This document shows positions 1 through 9,042 of a DNA stretch of 64,000 nt, in pieces (positions within the stretch are counted from its first letter, which is position 1; each line of letters begins with the position of its first letter). The stretch is from Brevundimonas sp. NIBR10. Lineage in GTDB: Bacteria > Pseudomonadota > Alphaproteobacteria > Caulobacterales > Caulobacteraceae. The stretch is from assembly GCF_027912515.1 (NCBI RefSeq), contig NZ_CP115464.1, positions 2,418,001 through 2,482,000 on the forward strand, written 5' to 3'. The translations under genes were made by a program, and so were the position numbers. The notes beneath the pieces were generated by a model. That model searched no databases. It was not told the DNA's origin and saw nothing but the letters and a program-made list of their open reading frames with translations.

Positions 1-472
1 CGGCTCCGACGGTCATTACCGGCTTGGCGTTGACCGCTGTCTGATCGACGAGCTTGTCCCATTGAAACGCACGGGCATCGCCGCCGAAGCCCAGTTCCTC
101 GGCGATCAGGGGTTCGTAGCGAGGGTCGAGCGACTTGCCGGTCAGCGTGGCGATCATCTCGCGCAGTTGAATCGTGTCTGGAAGGTGAGGGGCGGGGCAA
201 CCCGCATCACGCCATGCCTTGATCGCCTGGGCCGCCTTGGCGCGCAGTTCGACCTGGAGGTCGGCGGGGACACTGCCCGACAGGTCGGTGGAATACTGGG
301 GTCTCAGGGTCGGTCCTGCGGCGCGCAGAATTTCGGTGCTGCCTGTCAGGTGGACGACTGACATCAGAAGCGGCAACAGGCCGAGATCGCCGACCGCCGC
401 ATCGATCTCGTCATCGCTCGCCGTCAGCGGGGCGACGTCTGAGAGACCAGGAACAGCGAAGGTCGCGCTCAC
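1..472 (-). CDS. Baeyer-Villiger-type flavin monooxygenase, N-terminal part (cut by window edge)
   Basis: The frame opens with GTG at 472 and runs off the left edge, leaving about 157 residues. What is visible is an N-terminal extension with LLPLLMSVVHLTG at residues 32-44, ending in PVMTVGA where the first FAD-binding glycine motif would begin. The complete monooxygenase at 5645-7612 has the same extension (APLLMVLIHLGGD) before its Rossmann fold, so I read this as a second 4-hydroxyacetophenone-monooxygenase-like enzyme that inserts oxygen next to a ketone. The start overlaps the TGA of the upstream acyl-CoA dehydrogenase (GTGA), so it is translationally coupled and the last visible gene of that operon. 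The catalytic core lies outside the window and cannot be judged. Confidence 0.75.
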   Translation of the reverse strand, partial: MSATFAVPGLSDVAPLTASDDEIDAAVGDLGLLPLLMSVVHLTGSTEILRAAGPTLRPQYSTDLSGSVPADLQVELRAKAAQAIKAWRDAGCPAPHLPDTIQLREMIATLTGKSLDPRYEPLIAEELGFGGDARAFQWDKLVDQTAVNAKPVMTVGA

Positions 473-1500
473 GCTGGCACCCGACTGGCAAAGGTCATAT
501 CGGGTCCTGTCGGCCGGGTGTTCAAACGCTCGATCACGGTCGCCCGATGATCGAAGGCCGTACCCCAGGCATAGCGTAACGCCAGGGTACGCTTGAGGAA
601 GAAATGGACGTCGGCTTCGCGGGTCATTCCCATGGCGCCATAGACCTGGACCGCCGTTCGGGTGGCGAGATCGGCCGCGTCGCCGGCGGCGATCTTGGCA
701 TGGGCGACGCGGGCGCGGGAGGCGAAAGTGTCGAGGGGGAGCTCGGCAGCAGCGGCGTGAACGACGGGGCGGGCGAACTCGATCTTGACCTGGGCCGAGG
801 CGATCAGATGTTTGACCGCCTGGTAGCTGCCGATCGGCTTTCCGAACTGAGTCCGGTCCTTGGCGTAGGCGACGGCGAGGTCGATGGCGCGCTGGCCAAG
901 ACCGATTAACTGGGCTGCGGTGAACAGAGCGCCGCGATCGGCGGTCTGACCCCAGTCGGACCCGACCATGGTTTCTGGCGACGGGCTCCAATCGACAGTG
1001 AACAGCCGACGGAAGGTATCGACACTATGCCGGAGCGTCAGTGAAACCTGTTCTCGTTCTACCAGATGGAGCTCCGCGCCATGAGGGAGGATGAAGGCAC
1101 CGGCCGTATCCGCGTCGGCGACGAACGGATTTGCCGGATGGCCGACGGCGACGACCTCGCCCCTGATCACACGCTCGATCCAGCCGCGATCGTCGGCAAG
1201 CGAAGCCAGCAACGGGACGACAATCCCGGCTTGTTCGACCAGAGGCTCGGGCAGGCCTACATAGCCCGCAGCCTCTGCAATGCCGACCAAGTCGACCGGT
1301 GCGAGCTCGAGACCGCCAGCGTCCTCGGGGGCGAGCATCGCTACCAATCCCATGTCCCGGATAGCGTTCCAACGCGCCTCATCCCAGGCTTCGTTCCGCT
1401 CCAGAAGATGGCGCAGGTCGGCGGGGGTGCAGGTCTCGACCAGCATGACCCGCGCGGCGTCGGTCATGGCGAGCTGATCTTCGTCGAAGGCGAACTGCAT
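469..1500 (-). CDS. acyl-CoA dehydrogenase, small-subunit type
   Basis: This 343-residue protein is an acyl-CoA dehydrogenase: it oxidises an acyl-CoA to the 2-enoyl-CoA with FAD in the cytosol. The C-terminal helical domain is clear (DRTQFGKPIGSYQAVKH at 215-231, then a VYGAMGMTRE segment), while the N-terminal half is shorter and less typical. I start at the ATG at 1500 because the protein then begins MQFAFDEDQLA; an open frame continues upstream to 1662 but lies inside the neighbouring dehydrogenase. Only 4 bases separate it from the larger dehydrogenase upstream. Such tandem large and small genes are known to form alpha2beta2 enzymes acting on bulky ring-bearing acyl-CoAs (ChsE family in steroid catabolism), so a heteromer is likely. 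Confidence 0.88.
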   Translation of the reverse strand: MQFAFDEDQLAMTDAARVMLVETCTPADLRHLLERNEAWDEARWNAIRDMGLVAMLAPEDAGGLELAPVDLVGIAEAAGYVGLPEPLVEQAGIVVPLLASLADDRGWIERVIRGEVVAVGHPANPFVADADTAGAFILPHGAELHLVEREQVSLTLRHSVDTFRRLFTVDWSPSPETMVGSDWGQTADRGALFTAAQLIGLGQRAIDLAVAYAKDRTQFGKPIGSYQAVKHLIASAQVKIEFARPVVHAAAAELPLDTFASRARVAHAKIAAGDAADLATRTAVQVYGAMGMTREADVHFFLKRTLALRYAWGTAFDHRATVIERLNTRPTGPDMTFASRVPA

Positions 1501-1504
1501 CGGC

Positions 1505-2662
1505 TCAGGCCCTCGGCAGGCCGAGCATCCGCTCGGCGATGATGTTGCGCTGGATCTCGTTCGATCCGGCGTAGATCGGACCCGCGAGGGCGAAGATATA
1601 GTCCTCCAGCCAGTCGACTGCCGTCGTGCCCAGGTCTGGCGGCGCCAACTCGGCCCGGTCACCCAGAATGTCGAGCGCGGTCTGGTGCAGGGCGATATCC
1701 ATTTCGGACCAGAAGATCTTGTTTGTCGAGGACTCCGGCCCGATCGATCCGCCCGCCGTCAGGCGCGACGCGGTCGAATAGATCGACAGGGCATAGGCGT
1801 CGGCATCCATCCAGCTCTGGGCCACGCGCTCGGCAACCGAGGCCGGGAGCGAGTTCTTGTTGTTTTCGTACAGTGTCAGCAGGTTGGACGCCGCGACTTG
1901 ATAACGGGCGGGCGAGCGTAGCATCAGCCCGCGCTCGAACCCTGCGGTGGCCATGCAGACGTGCCAGCCCTGGCCTTCGTCGCCCAAGCGATCGGCAACC
2001 GGCACCCGGACATTGTCCAGGAAGAGTTCGGCGAACACCATCTTGCCGTCCATCCGCTGAATGGGACGACGTGTCACGCCGGGCGCATCAAGCGGAAACA
2101 GGATCAGGCTCATGCCCTTGTGCCGCTCGCTGCCCGGTTCGCGGAACAGGCCGAAGGCCCAGTCGGCGAAGACGGCGCGGCTGGACCAGGTCTTCTGCCC
2201 GTTGAGGATGTAATGGTCGCCGTCACGGGTCGCGGTGGCGCGAACGCCGGCAAGATCGCTGCCTGCGCCGGGCTCGGACCAGGCCTGGGCCCAGATGTCG
2301 TCCCCTGCGGCCATGCGCGGCAGGAACCGCGCCTTCTGATCCTCGGTGCCGAACTCCATCATGGTGGGGCCGAGCAGGAAGATGCCGTTCTGGTTGACAC
2401 GCGTCGGAGCCTTGGCGCGGTAGTACTCTTCCTCGAAGATCAGCCAGCGGATCAGGTCCAGAGCACGGCCGCCGTAGGCCTCGGGCCAGGTGACCATACC
2501 CCAGCGCCCTTCGCTGAGCTTGCGCTCCCAGTCGCGGTGGGCTTCGAACCCTTCGCGCGTCAGGTCGAAGGAGGGGAGGGGCCCGGACGGGACGTTGGCC
2601 TCCATCCAGGCGCGGACCTCGGCGCGGAACGCGTCCTGTTCAGGGGTGTACTCGAGCTTCAC
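1505..2662 (-). CDS. acyl-CoA dehydrogenase, large-subunit type
   Basis: A 385-residue, full-length acyl-CoA dehydrogenase. The flavin/substrate loop WAQAWSEPGAGSDLAG lies at about 124-139, NGQKTW at 154-159, and the C-terminal YAGSNEIQRNIIAERMLGLPRA-type ending is intact. The residue before GSNE is Ala rather than the Glu found in medium-chain enzymes, so the base is probably elsewhere or in the partner subunit. The ATG overlaps the stop of the enoyl-CoA hydratase (ATGA at 2659-2662), and the small dehydrogenase follows after 4 bases. The pair most likely acts as one heteromeric beta-oxidation enzyme; the substrate is unknown, and the neighbours (monooxygenases, hydratase, CoA synthetase) suggest a ring-derived acyl-CoA. 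Confidence 0.9.
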   Translation of the reverse strand: MKLEYTPEQDAFRAEVRAWMEANVPSGPLPSFDLTREGFEAHRDWERKLSEGRWGMVTWPEAYGGRALDLIRWLIFEEEYYRAKAPTRVNQNGIFLLGPTMMEFGTEDQKARFLPRMAAGDDIWAQAWSEPGAGSDLAGVRATATRDGDHYILNGQKTWSSRAVFADWAFGLFREPGSERHKGMSLILFPLDAPGVTRRPIQRMDGKMVFAELFLDNVRVPVADRLGDEGQGWHVCMATAGFERGLMLRSPARYQVAASNLLTLYENNKNSLPASVAERVAQSWMDADAYALSIYSTASRLTAGGSIGPESSTNKIFWSEMDIALHQTALDILGDRAELAPPDLGTTAVDWLEDYIFALAGPIYAGSNEIQRNIIAERMLGLPRA

Positions 2663-3552
2663 TCGCCGGCCTGCTTCTTGTTGGCCGAGGCCATGGATTT
2701 CGCGTCCAGCCCGCCCAGGCTGTTGTCGGACGTCAAGTCGTTCTGGGCGTGGGCGAAATGGTGCATATGGAACACCGCCTCCATGGCTGTTCTCTTGCCG
2801 CGCAGTTCCTCGACATGGTTGACGGCCTGTTTGGTCAGCCAGGCACCGAGGCGAGGCTGGGCGGCCAGCTTGGCGGCGACCGCGGCGGTTTCCTCGCGGA
2901 GTTTGTCGCGCGGCACGATCCGGTTGACCATGCCGAACTGCTCGGCCCGCTGAGCCGTCATCCGCTCACCGAGCAGCAGGAACTCCTTGGCGATGCGGGG
3001 GGGCAGCTCGAAGGCATGGGCGAAATACTCGACGCCCGGGATGCCCATGCGGACGACCGGATCCTGGAAGAAGGCGTCGTCCGAGGCGATGATCAGGTCG
3101 CAGACCCAGGCCAGCATCAGACCTCCGGCGATACAGGCCCCCTGAACCATGGCCACGGTCGGCTTTGGGGCTTCGCGCCAGCGTCGGCACATCCCCAGAT
3201 ACTGTTCCTGCTCACGGGTGTAGAGCAGTTCGGCGGCCGGCCGGTTGACGTGGCGGCCGAACATAAGGCGGCGATCGAAATCCCTGTGCAGGTCGCGACC
3301 CGGCGTGCCGATATCGTGCCCGGCCGAGAAATGCTTGCCCTGTCCCGCCAGGACAATACAGCGGACGTCGTCGTCGTTCACGGCGCGCTGGAAGGCGTCA
3401 TCCAGCGCATAGGTCATCTGACCGTTCTGGGCGTTGTTGAAACCGGGACGGTTCATCGTGATCCAGGCGACGCCGTCCTCGACGGCGTAGAGGATGGGCT
3501 CCTCGGTCTCGTAGACGATCTCGGTCGCCTTGGGCTCCACCAGATCGGTCAT
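2659..3552 (-). CDS. enoyl-CoA hydratase/isomerase family protein
   Basis: A 297-residue crotonase-fold protein. The first oxyanion-hole segment GKHFSAGHDI is at 72-81 and the second, QGACIAGGLM, at about 137-146. Crotonases of this group hydrate 2-enoyl-CoA or catalyse related isomerisation or C-C cleavage of acyl-CoA. The usual second catalytic Glu region is replaced by RMGIPGVEYF, so a reaction other than simple hydration is possible. I start at 3552 (MTDLVEPK), which gives an ATGA overlap with the acyl-CoA synthetase stop; the downstream dehydrogenase also overlaps by 4 bases. It is therefore embedded in one translationally coupled operon from 7612 to the left edge. Confidence 0.88.
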   Translation of the reverse strand: MTDLVEPKATEIVYETEEPILYAVEDGVAWITMNRPGFNNAQNGQMTYALDDAFQRAVNDDDVRCIVLAGQGKHFSAGHDIGTPGRDLHRDFDRRLMFGRHVNRPAAELLYTREQEQYLGMCRRWREAPKPTVAMVQGACIAGGLMLAWVCDLIIASDDAFFQDPVVRMGIPGVEYFAHAFELPPRIAKEFLLLGERMTAQRAEQFGMVNRIVPRDKLREETAAVAAKLAAQPRLGAWLTKQAVNHVEELRGKRTAMEAVFHMHHFAHAQNDLTSDNSLGGLDAKSMASANKKQAGE

Positions 3553-5648
3553 GCGGCCTGCTCCTGTGTATCGTCTTGTCCGCTGTCCAAAAGCACCAGG
3601 GCATCCACGGCGATCGCGCCAAGACCCTCCGGCATGACCAGAAGCGGATTGATTTCCACTTCCCGAAGTCGCTCGCCGCCAGCCATGACGGCATTGCACA
3701 GGGCGGCGATCGCCTTGCCCGCCGCCGCGACGTCTCCCCTGGGCCCGCCGCGATAGCCGTCCAGCAGCTTGAAGCCCTTGAGGCCGCGAAGCATGGCTTC
3801 GGCCCCCGCTGCATCGACGGGCAACAGCCGGTGCTGAACGTCCTTCATGAGTTCGGTCCAGACGCCACCCAGGCCGACAGTCAACATCCAGCCGAAGACG
3901 GGATCGCGGGTGACGCCTGCCAGGATTTCGACGCCGCCTTGAAGCATGGGCTCCAAGGTCACGCCCTCGATCCGCACGCCGGGCATGGATCTGGCCTTGT
4001 CCATCATAGCCTCGAAAGCCTCGACGACACTGTCTGCGTCCCTGAGGCTCAGCCGGATCAGGCCATGCTCGGTCTTGTGCGCCACATCCGGGCTAACCAG
4101 CTTGGCGACGAGCGGGTAGCCGATCCTATGGGCGGCCTCACGGGCCTCAGCGGCGTCATGAACCACGGCGTCGTGGACCACCGGAACGCCGAAGGCCGCG
4201 AGCGCATGCTTGGCCTCGGTTTCCGAAAGGGCGGACTCTCCAACCGGGAAGGCGGGCCAGGTCGCGCTGGCGCTCGCCGGGGTGACAACCGCGTTGCCCT
4301 GAGCCTTCCATCTGCCGTAGGTCGCGACGGCGCGCGCTGCGCGGTCGAAGTCGTCGAAACAGGCGATGCCGGCGGCGGCGAGCTTGGCGCGGTCGGCGAG
4401 AGCGAAGGTGTCGATGGCCACGATCAGCTTTTTGGACGCCGCGGCGGCGCGTTCGACCTGATCAAGGGCGCGCTCCAGAAAGACGCCTGGGAGATACAGC
4501 AGCAGGACGTCGATGTTATCGGGCCGAAGCGCCAGACCGATGGCTTCGAACAGAAAGTCATTGGCGTTGACCAGATTGCCGGTCAGGTCGACAGGATTGG
4601 ACACCATGCCGAAGGCCGGGATTTCCGCGCGCAAGGCGGCCTGGATGTCGTCCGGCAGCGTGGGGACGTCACCGCCGTTCAAAGCCAGAGCATCCGACAG
4701 GATGGCCCCCGCAGCGCCGGAGACGCTCAGGATGGCGCAGGCGTTGCCGCCAATCTTGGTTCCGAACTGGTTCAGGTAGGCGAGGTCGGACAGGCCCACC
4801 AGTTCGCCCGCCCTTGCAACCCCGGCGGCTGTGAAGGCGGCGTCATAGGCGGCGCTGTCACCGGCGAGAGCGGCCGTGTGCGAACGAGCGGCCTCCGCGC
4901 CCTTTTCGCTGGACCCGACCTTGAAGACGGCCAGCAGCTTGCCCTTGGCCCGGAACGCGGCGGCTGCTTGCAGGAATGCGCCGCCGTTGCGGAGTTCCTC
5001 GATGTAGCAGAGGGCGCAGGTCGTATCGGGGTCCTCGGCCAGGAAGCCGAGATAGTCGGCGAAATCGACGTCCGCTTCGTTGCCGGTGTTGATGACGTGG
5101 CTGAAGGCCACCCCGGCGCGGCGGGCGATGCGATAGACGGTGGCAGCCATATTGCCGCTCTGGGTCAGCAAGGCGGTCGAACCGGCCGGATCTCCGGGCT
5201 GGAAGCTGGTGCCGAAGGTGGTGAAGATGCCATCGACGAAATTGGCATTGCCCATGCAGTTGGGTCCGGCGACGCGCATCCCGGTACGGGCCGTGAATGC
5301 CTCCAGCGCGGCCTGTCGGGCGAGACCTTCGGCTTCGTTGGTTTCGGCATAACCTGCCGCGAAGACGACGGCTGACTTTACGCCGACGGCATGGCAGCGA
5401 TCGAGATAGGGCACGACATCGTCAGCGCCGAGGGCGAGGAGGGCGAGGTCCACCACTTCAGGCACGGATTCGATGTCCGCATAGGCCGTGCGGCCCTGAA
5501 CGGTCGGGCTCTTGGGATTGACGGGATACAGTTTCTCGAACCCGGCGCGCGCCAGTAGCTCCATGGGGATGCCGCCGACACGCTTGGGATTGTCGGACGC
5601 GCCAATAATGGCGATCGACCGGGGCTTCAGCAGGGCGGCGAGGCTCAT
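3549..5648 (-). CDS. acyl-CoA synthetase, ADP-forming (CoA-binding plus ATP-grasp)
   Basis: A 699-residue, single-chain NDP-forming acyl-CoA synthetase. It begins with a CoA-binding Rossmann domain (SIAIIGASDNP at 11-21), followed by the succinyl-CoA-synthetase-like region whose catalytic phosphohistidine sits in RSHTAALAGD (His257), and ends with an ATP-grasp domain in the last 230 or so residues (YPLVAKLVSPDVAHKTEHGL). Enzymes of this family make an acyl-CoA from acid, ATP and CoA, giving ADP and phosphate. Its position between the monooxygenase and the beta-oxidation genes suggests it activates the acid released after oxygenation and ester cleavage. It overlaps both neighbours by 4 bases. 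Confidence 0.9.
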   Translation of the reverse strand: MSLAALLKPRSIAIIGASDNPKRVGGIPMELLARAGFEKLYPVNPKSPTVQGRTAYADIESVPEVVDLALLALGADDVVPYLDRCHAVGVKSAVVFAAGYAETNEAEGLARQAALEAFTARTGMRVAGPNCMGNANFVDGIFTTFGTSFQPGDPAGSTALLTQSGNMAATVYRIARRAGVAFSHVINTGNEADVDFADYLGFLAEDPDTTCALCYIEELRNGGAFLQAAAAFRAKGKLLAVFKVGSSEKGAEAARSHTAALAGDSAAYDAAFTAAGVARAGELVGLSDLAYLNQFGTKIGGNACAILSVSGAAGAILSDALALNGGDVPTLPDDIQAALRAEIPAFGMVSNPVDLTGNLVNANDFLFEAIGLALRPDNIDVLLLYLPGVFLERALDQVERAAAASKKLIVAIDTFALADRAKLAAAGIACFDDFDRAARAVATYGRWKAQGNAVVTPASASATWPAFPVGESALSETEAKHALAAFGVPVVHDAVVHDAAEAREAAHRIGYPLVAKLVSPDVAHKTEHGLIRLSLRDADSVVEAFEAMMDKARSMPGVRIEGVTLEPMLQGGVEILAGVTRDPVFGWMLTVGLGGVWTELMKDVQHRLLPVDAAGAEAMLRGLKGFKLLDGYRGGPRGDVAAAGKAIAALCNAVMAGGERLREVEINPLLVMPEGLGAIAVDALVLLDSGQDDTQEQAA

Positions 5649-7612
5649 GCCGCCTTCTCCGAGCCTGTCGCCGGACCTCGGAACTCATACTCCGACGGAT
5701 CGAAGACTTCGGTCATGTTGCGATAGTCGACCAGCCTCCAGGGCGAGTTCTGCGTCACCCGGCCCGCCGCGTTCTTGTACCAGCTGGTCACGCCGGGGTG
5801 CGACCAGACCATGCCCCGGTGCGCCACATCGACCCTCTCCTGGTAGTCCCAGAAAGGCTTTTCCTTGACCTCGACCGAGGTCGCGCCGGTTTCGACCAGT
5901 TCGCGGATCGCCTGCATGATGTAGCGGATCTGGCATTCCGAATGGAACACCGCGCTGCCGCCGTGGGCCAGGTTGGTATTGGGGCCATAGATCAGGAACA
6001 GGTTGGGAAAACCTGGCATGGTCATGCCCAGATGTGCGCGAGGATCGTCCTCGCCCCAGCTTTCACGGATGGTGATGCCGTCACGGCCCTCGATATGCAT
6101 GGGGCTGAGCATCCGCCGAGCCTGAAACCCAGTGGCGAACACAAGCACATCGACCGGATGGCGTACGCCGTCCTTGGTGACGACGGCGTCCTTCTCGATA
6201 TGGTCGATATGGTCGGTGACGAGATCGACGTTGGTCCGCGTCAGCATCCGGTACCAGTGATTGTCGCGCAGCATCCGCTTGCCGTAAGGCGGATAGTCGG
6301 GCGTCGACTTCCGGATCAGCTCCGGATCATGATTCAGTTCGCTGGCGATGTGCGCTTCAAGCTGTTCGCGGATCTTGGCGTTGGCGGCGTTGAGCGACCG
6401 CTTCTGGTCCGGCCAGGTCGGATCGATCTGAAGCATCGGATGGAAGCCATCCGACGACGACCAGAACAGCTGAAACCGGAACCATTTGGCATAGAAGGGA
6501 ATGTTCTTGAGCACCCACTTTTTGTCATCCGAGACGGTCTCGAAATAGAGTGGATTAGCCATGGCCCAGTGGGGCGACCGCTGGAATATGGTCAGATTGT
6601 CGACGATCGGCGCGATGGCCGGACCGACCTGCATCCCGCTGGCGCCGGTGCCGATTAGACCCACGCGGCGGCCGGCGATGTCGGCTTCGTGGTTCCAGCG
6701 TGCGGTGTGGAAGGCAGGACCCTCGAAATCGTCCATTCCGGGAATGGTCGGCATCTGCGGCCGGTTCAGCTGGCCGACCGCGCTCACGACGACGTTGGCC
6801 GTCGCGCTTGAAGCCTTGCCGTCGTTGCCGCGAATCTCGACCCGCCACAGCTGGGCCGCGTCGTCCCACTCTGCGCTGGTGACTTCTTCGTTGTAGCGGA
6901 TCTGATCGCCTAGTGCGTTGGCATCCGAGTTGCGCTGAATATAGTGGAATATCTCGTCGCGTTTGGCGAAGAAATGATCCCAGTCGTGGTTGTTGTTGAA
7001 GCTGTACGAATAGAAATGATTGGCGGTATCGACGCCGCAGCCCGGGTACGAATTCTCGTACCATGTGCCCCCGACGGTCTCGTTCTTCTCAATGATGGTG
7101 AAGGCGATCCCCGCTTCCTTGAGCTTGATCCCCATGGCGACTCCTGAGAAGCCCGCACCGATGACAAGGACGTTGAAATGGTCCAGTGCCTCACGCGCCA
7201 CCGGTCTTCGCCATTTGACGGTCTTTGGATCGTCGCCGGCGAGGTCCATTTCCTCCAGCACCATCGGATAGTATTCGGCCGGAACGTGTTGGCCCGTGCA
7301 GACATCCAGCATCCGGGGCAGGAGGTGCATCGGTGGCGTGATCGGCAGCTGCCGACCGGTCGTTGCATAGTCTGCCAGAAGATCGATCACGGCTTGACGC
7401 AACTCCGCCTTCAGATCGTCGGGCGTGTGTTCGTGAAAACTCCAGGGCCCCTGGATGTGGGGCGCGATGCGATCCAGCCAGGCAGGATCGCCGCCGAGGT
7501 GGATCAGCACCATCAGCAGGGGAGCCACGTCTGCGGCCTTCAACGCTTCGGCCAGATGGAAGCGATCTCCGACGAGAGCCTTCAGCGCTTGCGTGTCGTT
7601 TGGAGCCGTCAT
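5645..7612 (-). CDS. Baeyer-Villiger monooxygenase, 4-hydroxyacetophenone monooxygenase-like
   Basis: A 655-residue FAD/NADPH monooxygenase that would convert a ketone to an ester or lactone. After an N-terminal extension of about 140 residues come the FAD motif GAGFSG (152-157), the Baeyer-Villiger fingerprint FEGPAFHTARWN (296-307; last residue Asn where Pro or Asp is common) and the NADPH motif GTGASG (321-326). The long N-terminal extension is typical of the HapE-type subgroup. It is the first gene of the leftward operon, divergent from the acyl-CoA dehydrogenase at 7864; the 251-bp region between them contains an inverted repeat. A second, incomplete enzyme of the same kind ends the operon at the left edge. 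Confidence 0.9.
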   Translation of the reverse strand: MTAPNDTQALKALVGDRFHLAEALKAADVAPLLMVLIHLGGDPAWLDRIAPHIQGPWSFHEHTPDDLKAELRQAVIDLLADYATTGRQLPITPPMHLLPRMLDVCTGQHVPAEYYPMVLEEMDLAGDDPKTVKWRRPVAREALDHFNVLVIGAGFSGVAMGIKLKEAGIAFTIIEKNETVGGTWYENSYPGCGVDTANHFYSYSFNNNHDWDHFFAKRDEIFHYIQRNSDANALGDQIRYNEEVTSAEWDDAAQLWRVEIRGNDGKASSATANVVVSAVGQLNRPQMPTIPGMDDFEGPAFHTARWNHEADIAGRRVGLIGTGASGMQVGPAIAPIVDNLTIFQRSPHWAMANPLYFETVSDDKKWVLKNIPFYAKWFRFQLFWSSSDGFHPMLQIDPTWPDQKRSLNAANAKIREQLEAHIASELNHDPELIRKSTPDYPPYGKRMLRDNHWYRMLTRTNVDLVTDHIDHIEKDAVVTKDGVRHPVDVLVFATGFQARRMLSPMHIEGRDGITIRESWGEDDPRAHLGMTMPGFPNLFLIYGPNTNLAHGGSAVFHSECQIRYIMQAIRELVETGATSVEVKEKPFWDYQERVDVAHRGMVWSHPGVTSWYKNAAGRVTQNSPWRLVDYRNMTEVFDPSEYEFRGPATGSEKAA

Positions 7613-7706
7613 CGTCCGCCGCCAATCCGTCGTTGTTCAAGTCTGAACCCGCGCCGATCGCCGTCGCAGGATCGGGCAGAGGGATAGCGGTCGTCCGTTT
7701 CAATGC

Positions 7707-7723
7707 AATGCGACCGGCGCATT
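7707..7723. promoter_or_regulatory. inverted repeat in divergent promoter region (candidate operator)
   Basis: The sequence aatgcgaccggcgcatt is a perfect repeat with 6-bp arms (aatgcg/cgcatt) and a 5-base spacer. It lies in the 251-bp region 7613-7863, between the leftward monooxygenase operon and the rightward dehydrogenase operon, where a repressor could control both. The pattern AATGC-N7-GCATT recurs at 50459-50475 upstream of the TonB receptor. The rest of this region shows no feature I recognise. Confidence 0.4.
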
Positions 7724-7863
7724 TATCGCCCCCGCGTCGCCTCGGTAATGGTCGGCATCGCCGTGGCGTTTTGTGCTGGCTGACCCTTTCTGCGCATGAC
7801 CGCGTAGGCGACAACCGGCCCGTTCTGGCCGCGCGGGTGGTCGGGGGTTGTGAGGAACCGACC

Positions 7864-9042
7864 ATGATCCTGACCGACGACCAGCGCGCCCTGCGTGACA
7901 TGGCCGAGGCGTTTGCCCGCAAGGAAGTCATGCCGATCGCCAACCAGATCGACATGGAAGAAAGGACACCCGATTCCCTCATCTCCAAGGCGGCCGAGTT
8001 CGGTCTTTATGGCCTTTACACCCCCGTCGAGTACGGCGGCGCCGGCGCAGACATGGTCTCGGTCTGCCTTGTCTGCGAAGAGATCGCCAAGGCCAGTCCC
8101 GCCTTTGCTGGCGCTCTGACGGTCGAGATGATCCTGTGTCCCGCGGCTGTGGCGATCCTGGGCACCGAAGAGCAGAAACAGCGCATCCTGCCACGCTCCG
8201 CCTCGGGGGAGCGGCTCATGGCCTATTCGCAGAGCGAGCCTGCGGGCGCCGGCAACGTCATGGAGCACCTTACGCGGGCCATCCCCGACGGGAATGGCTA
8301 TCGCCTCGACGGCTCCAAGCTCTATTGCACACAAGGGCCCGCGCAGACCTATCTGGTCATGTGCCGCACACGCGACAAAGACGGCAAGGAAGGCTTCGGC
8401 TGCGTGATCGTCGAGCGCGAGGCCGAGGGGCTTCACATTGCCCCCTATGAGCACAAGCTGGGCTGGCGAGGAACCAACACGGGACCGATCGCCTTCGACA
8501 ACGTCCGCATCGAGCCTGAAAATGTGCTGGGCGACCTGCTGACAGGCGGATTCAGCCACCGCGCCGCCAACCACGCCAATCTCCTGGGGCACGTCGCGAC
8601 CTCGATCGGATGCGCCGAAGGGCTGTTCGACCTGACCCTGGAGTACGTCAAGGACCGCCGGCTCTACGGGCGCAACATGTCCGAGCTTCAGCCGATCAGC
8701 TACTGGATGGCCGAGGCCTGGGCGAAGATCCAGGCCTGCCGCGCGTTGCTCTACGACACGGCCGCCGCCTTCGATCGCGGCGAGATGCAGCCTGCGACCT
8801 CCAACGCCTGCAAGGCGTTCATCGGCGACGCCTGCTTCGAGATCTGTTGCAAGCTTCTTCAGATGTGGGGCGGCAGCGGGATCATGGATTCCACCGGGGT
8901 CAACCGATACATGCGCGACGCCAAGGCCAAGACGATCGCTGAGGGCGCCTCGGAGATGCACTACGCCATCATCGCCAACCAGTTGTTCCACAACTCGCCC
9001 GCACTGGTGCCGCCGCAGACCTTCGTGAAGGGCGCGGCATGA
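7864..9042 (+). CDS. acyl-CoA dehydrogenase
   Basis: A 392-residue acyl-CoA dehydrogenase with the loop YSQSEPAGAGN at 121-131, DRRLYGRNMSELQPISYWMA in the helical domain, and AEGASEMHY near the C-terminus, which keeps the Glu of the EG(T/A)-type catalytic motif. It would introduce the 2,3 double bond into an acyl-CoA. I chose the ATG at 7864 (MILTDDQRALRDMA), the usual start for the family; an open frame upstream to 7363 runs through the divergent promoter region and the 5' part of the opposite gene. The stop overlaps the ATG of the AMP-forming ligase (ATGA at 9039-9042). First gene of a rightward operon that continues to about 15139. Confidence 0.92.
   Translation: MILTDDQRALRDMAEAFARKEVMPIANQIDMEERTPDSLISKAAEFGLYGLYTPVEYGGAGADMVSVCLVCEEIAKASPAFAGALTVEMILCPAAVAILGTEEQKQRILPRSASGERLMAYSQSEPAGAGNVMEHLTRAIPDGNGYRLDGSKLYCTQGPAQTYLVMCRTRDKDGKEGFGCVIVEREAEGLHIAPYEHKLGWRGTNTGPIAFDNVRIEPENVLGDLLTGGFSHRAANHANLLGHVATSIGCAEGLFDLTLEYVKDRRLYGRNMSELQPISYWMAEAWAKIQACRALLYDTAAAFDRGEMQPATSNACKAFIGDACFEICCKLLQMWGGSGIMDSTGVNRYMRDAKAKTIAEGASEMHYAIIANQLFHNSPALVPPQTFVKGAA

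Noticed and set aside
3576..5375. Long open frame (599 codons) on the plus strand
   Set aside because: It lies opposite the ADP-forming synthetase, has low-complexity D/G/H-rich translation and no family motif. It is a GC-rich shadow.
7723..8991. Minus-strand open frame of 422 codons
   Set aside because: It is antisense to the acyl-CoA dehydrogenase, whose motifs are unambiguous.
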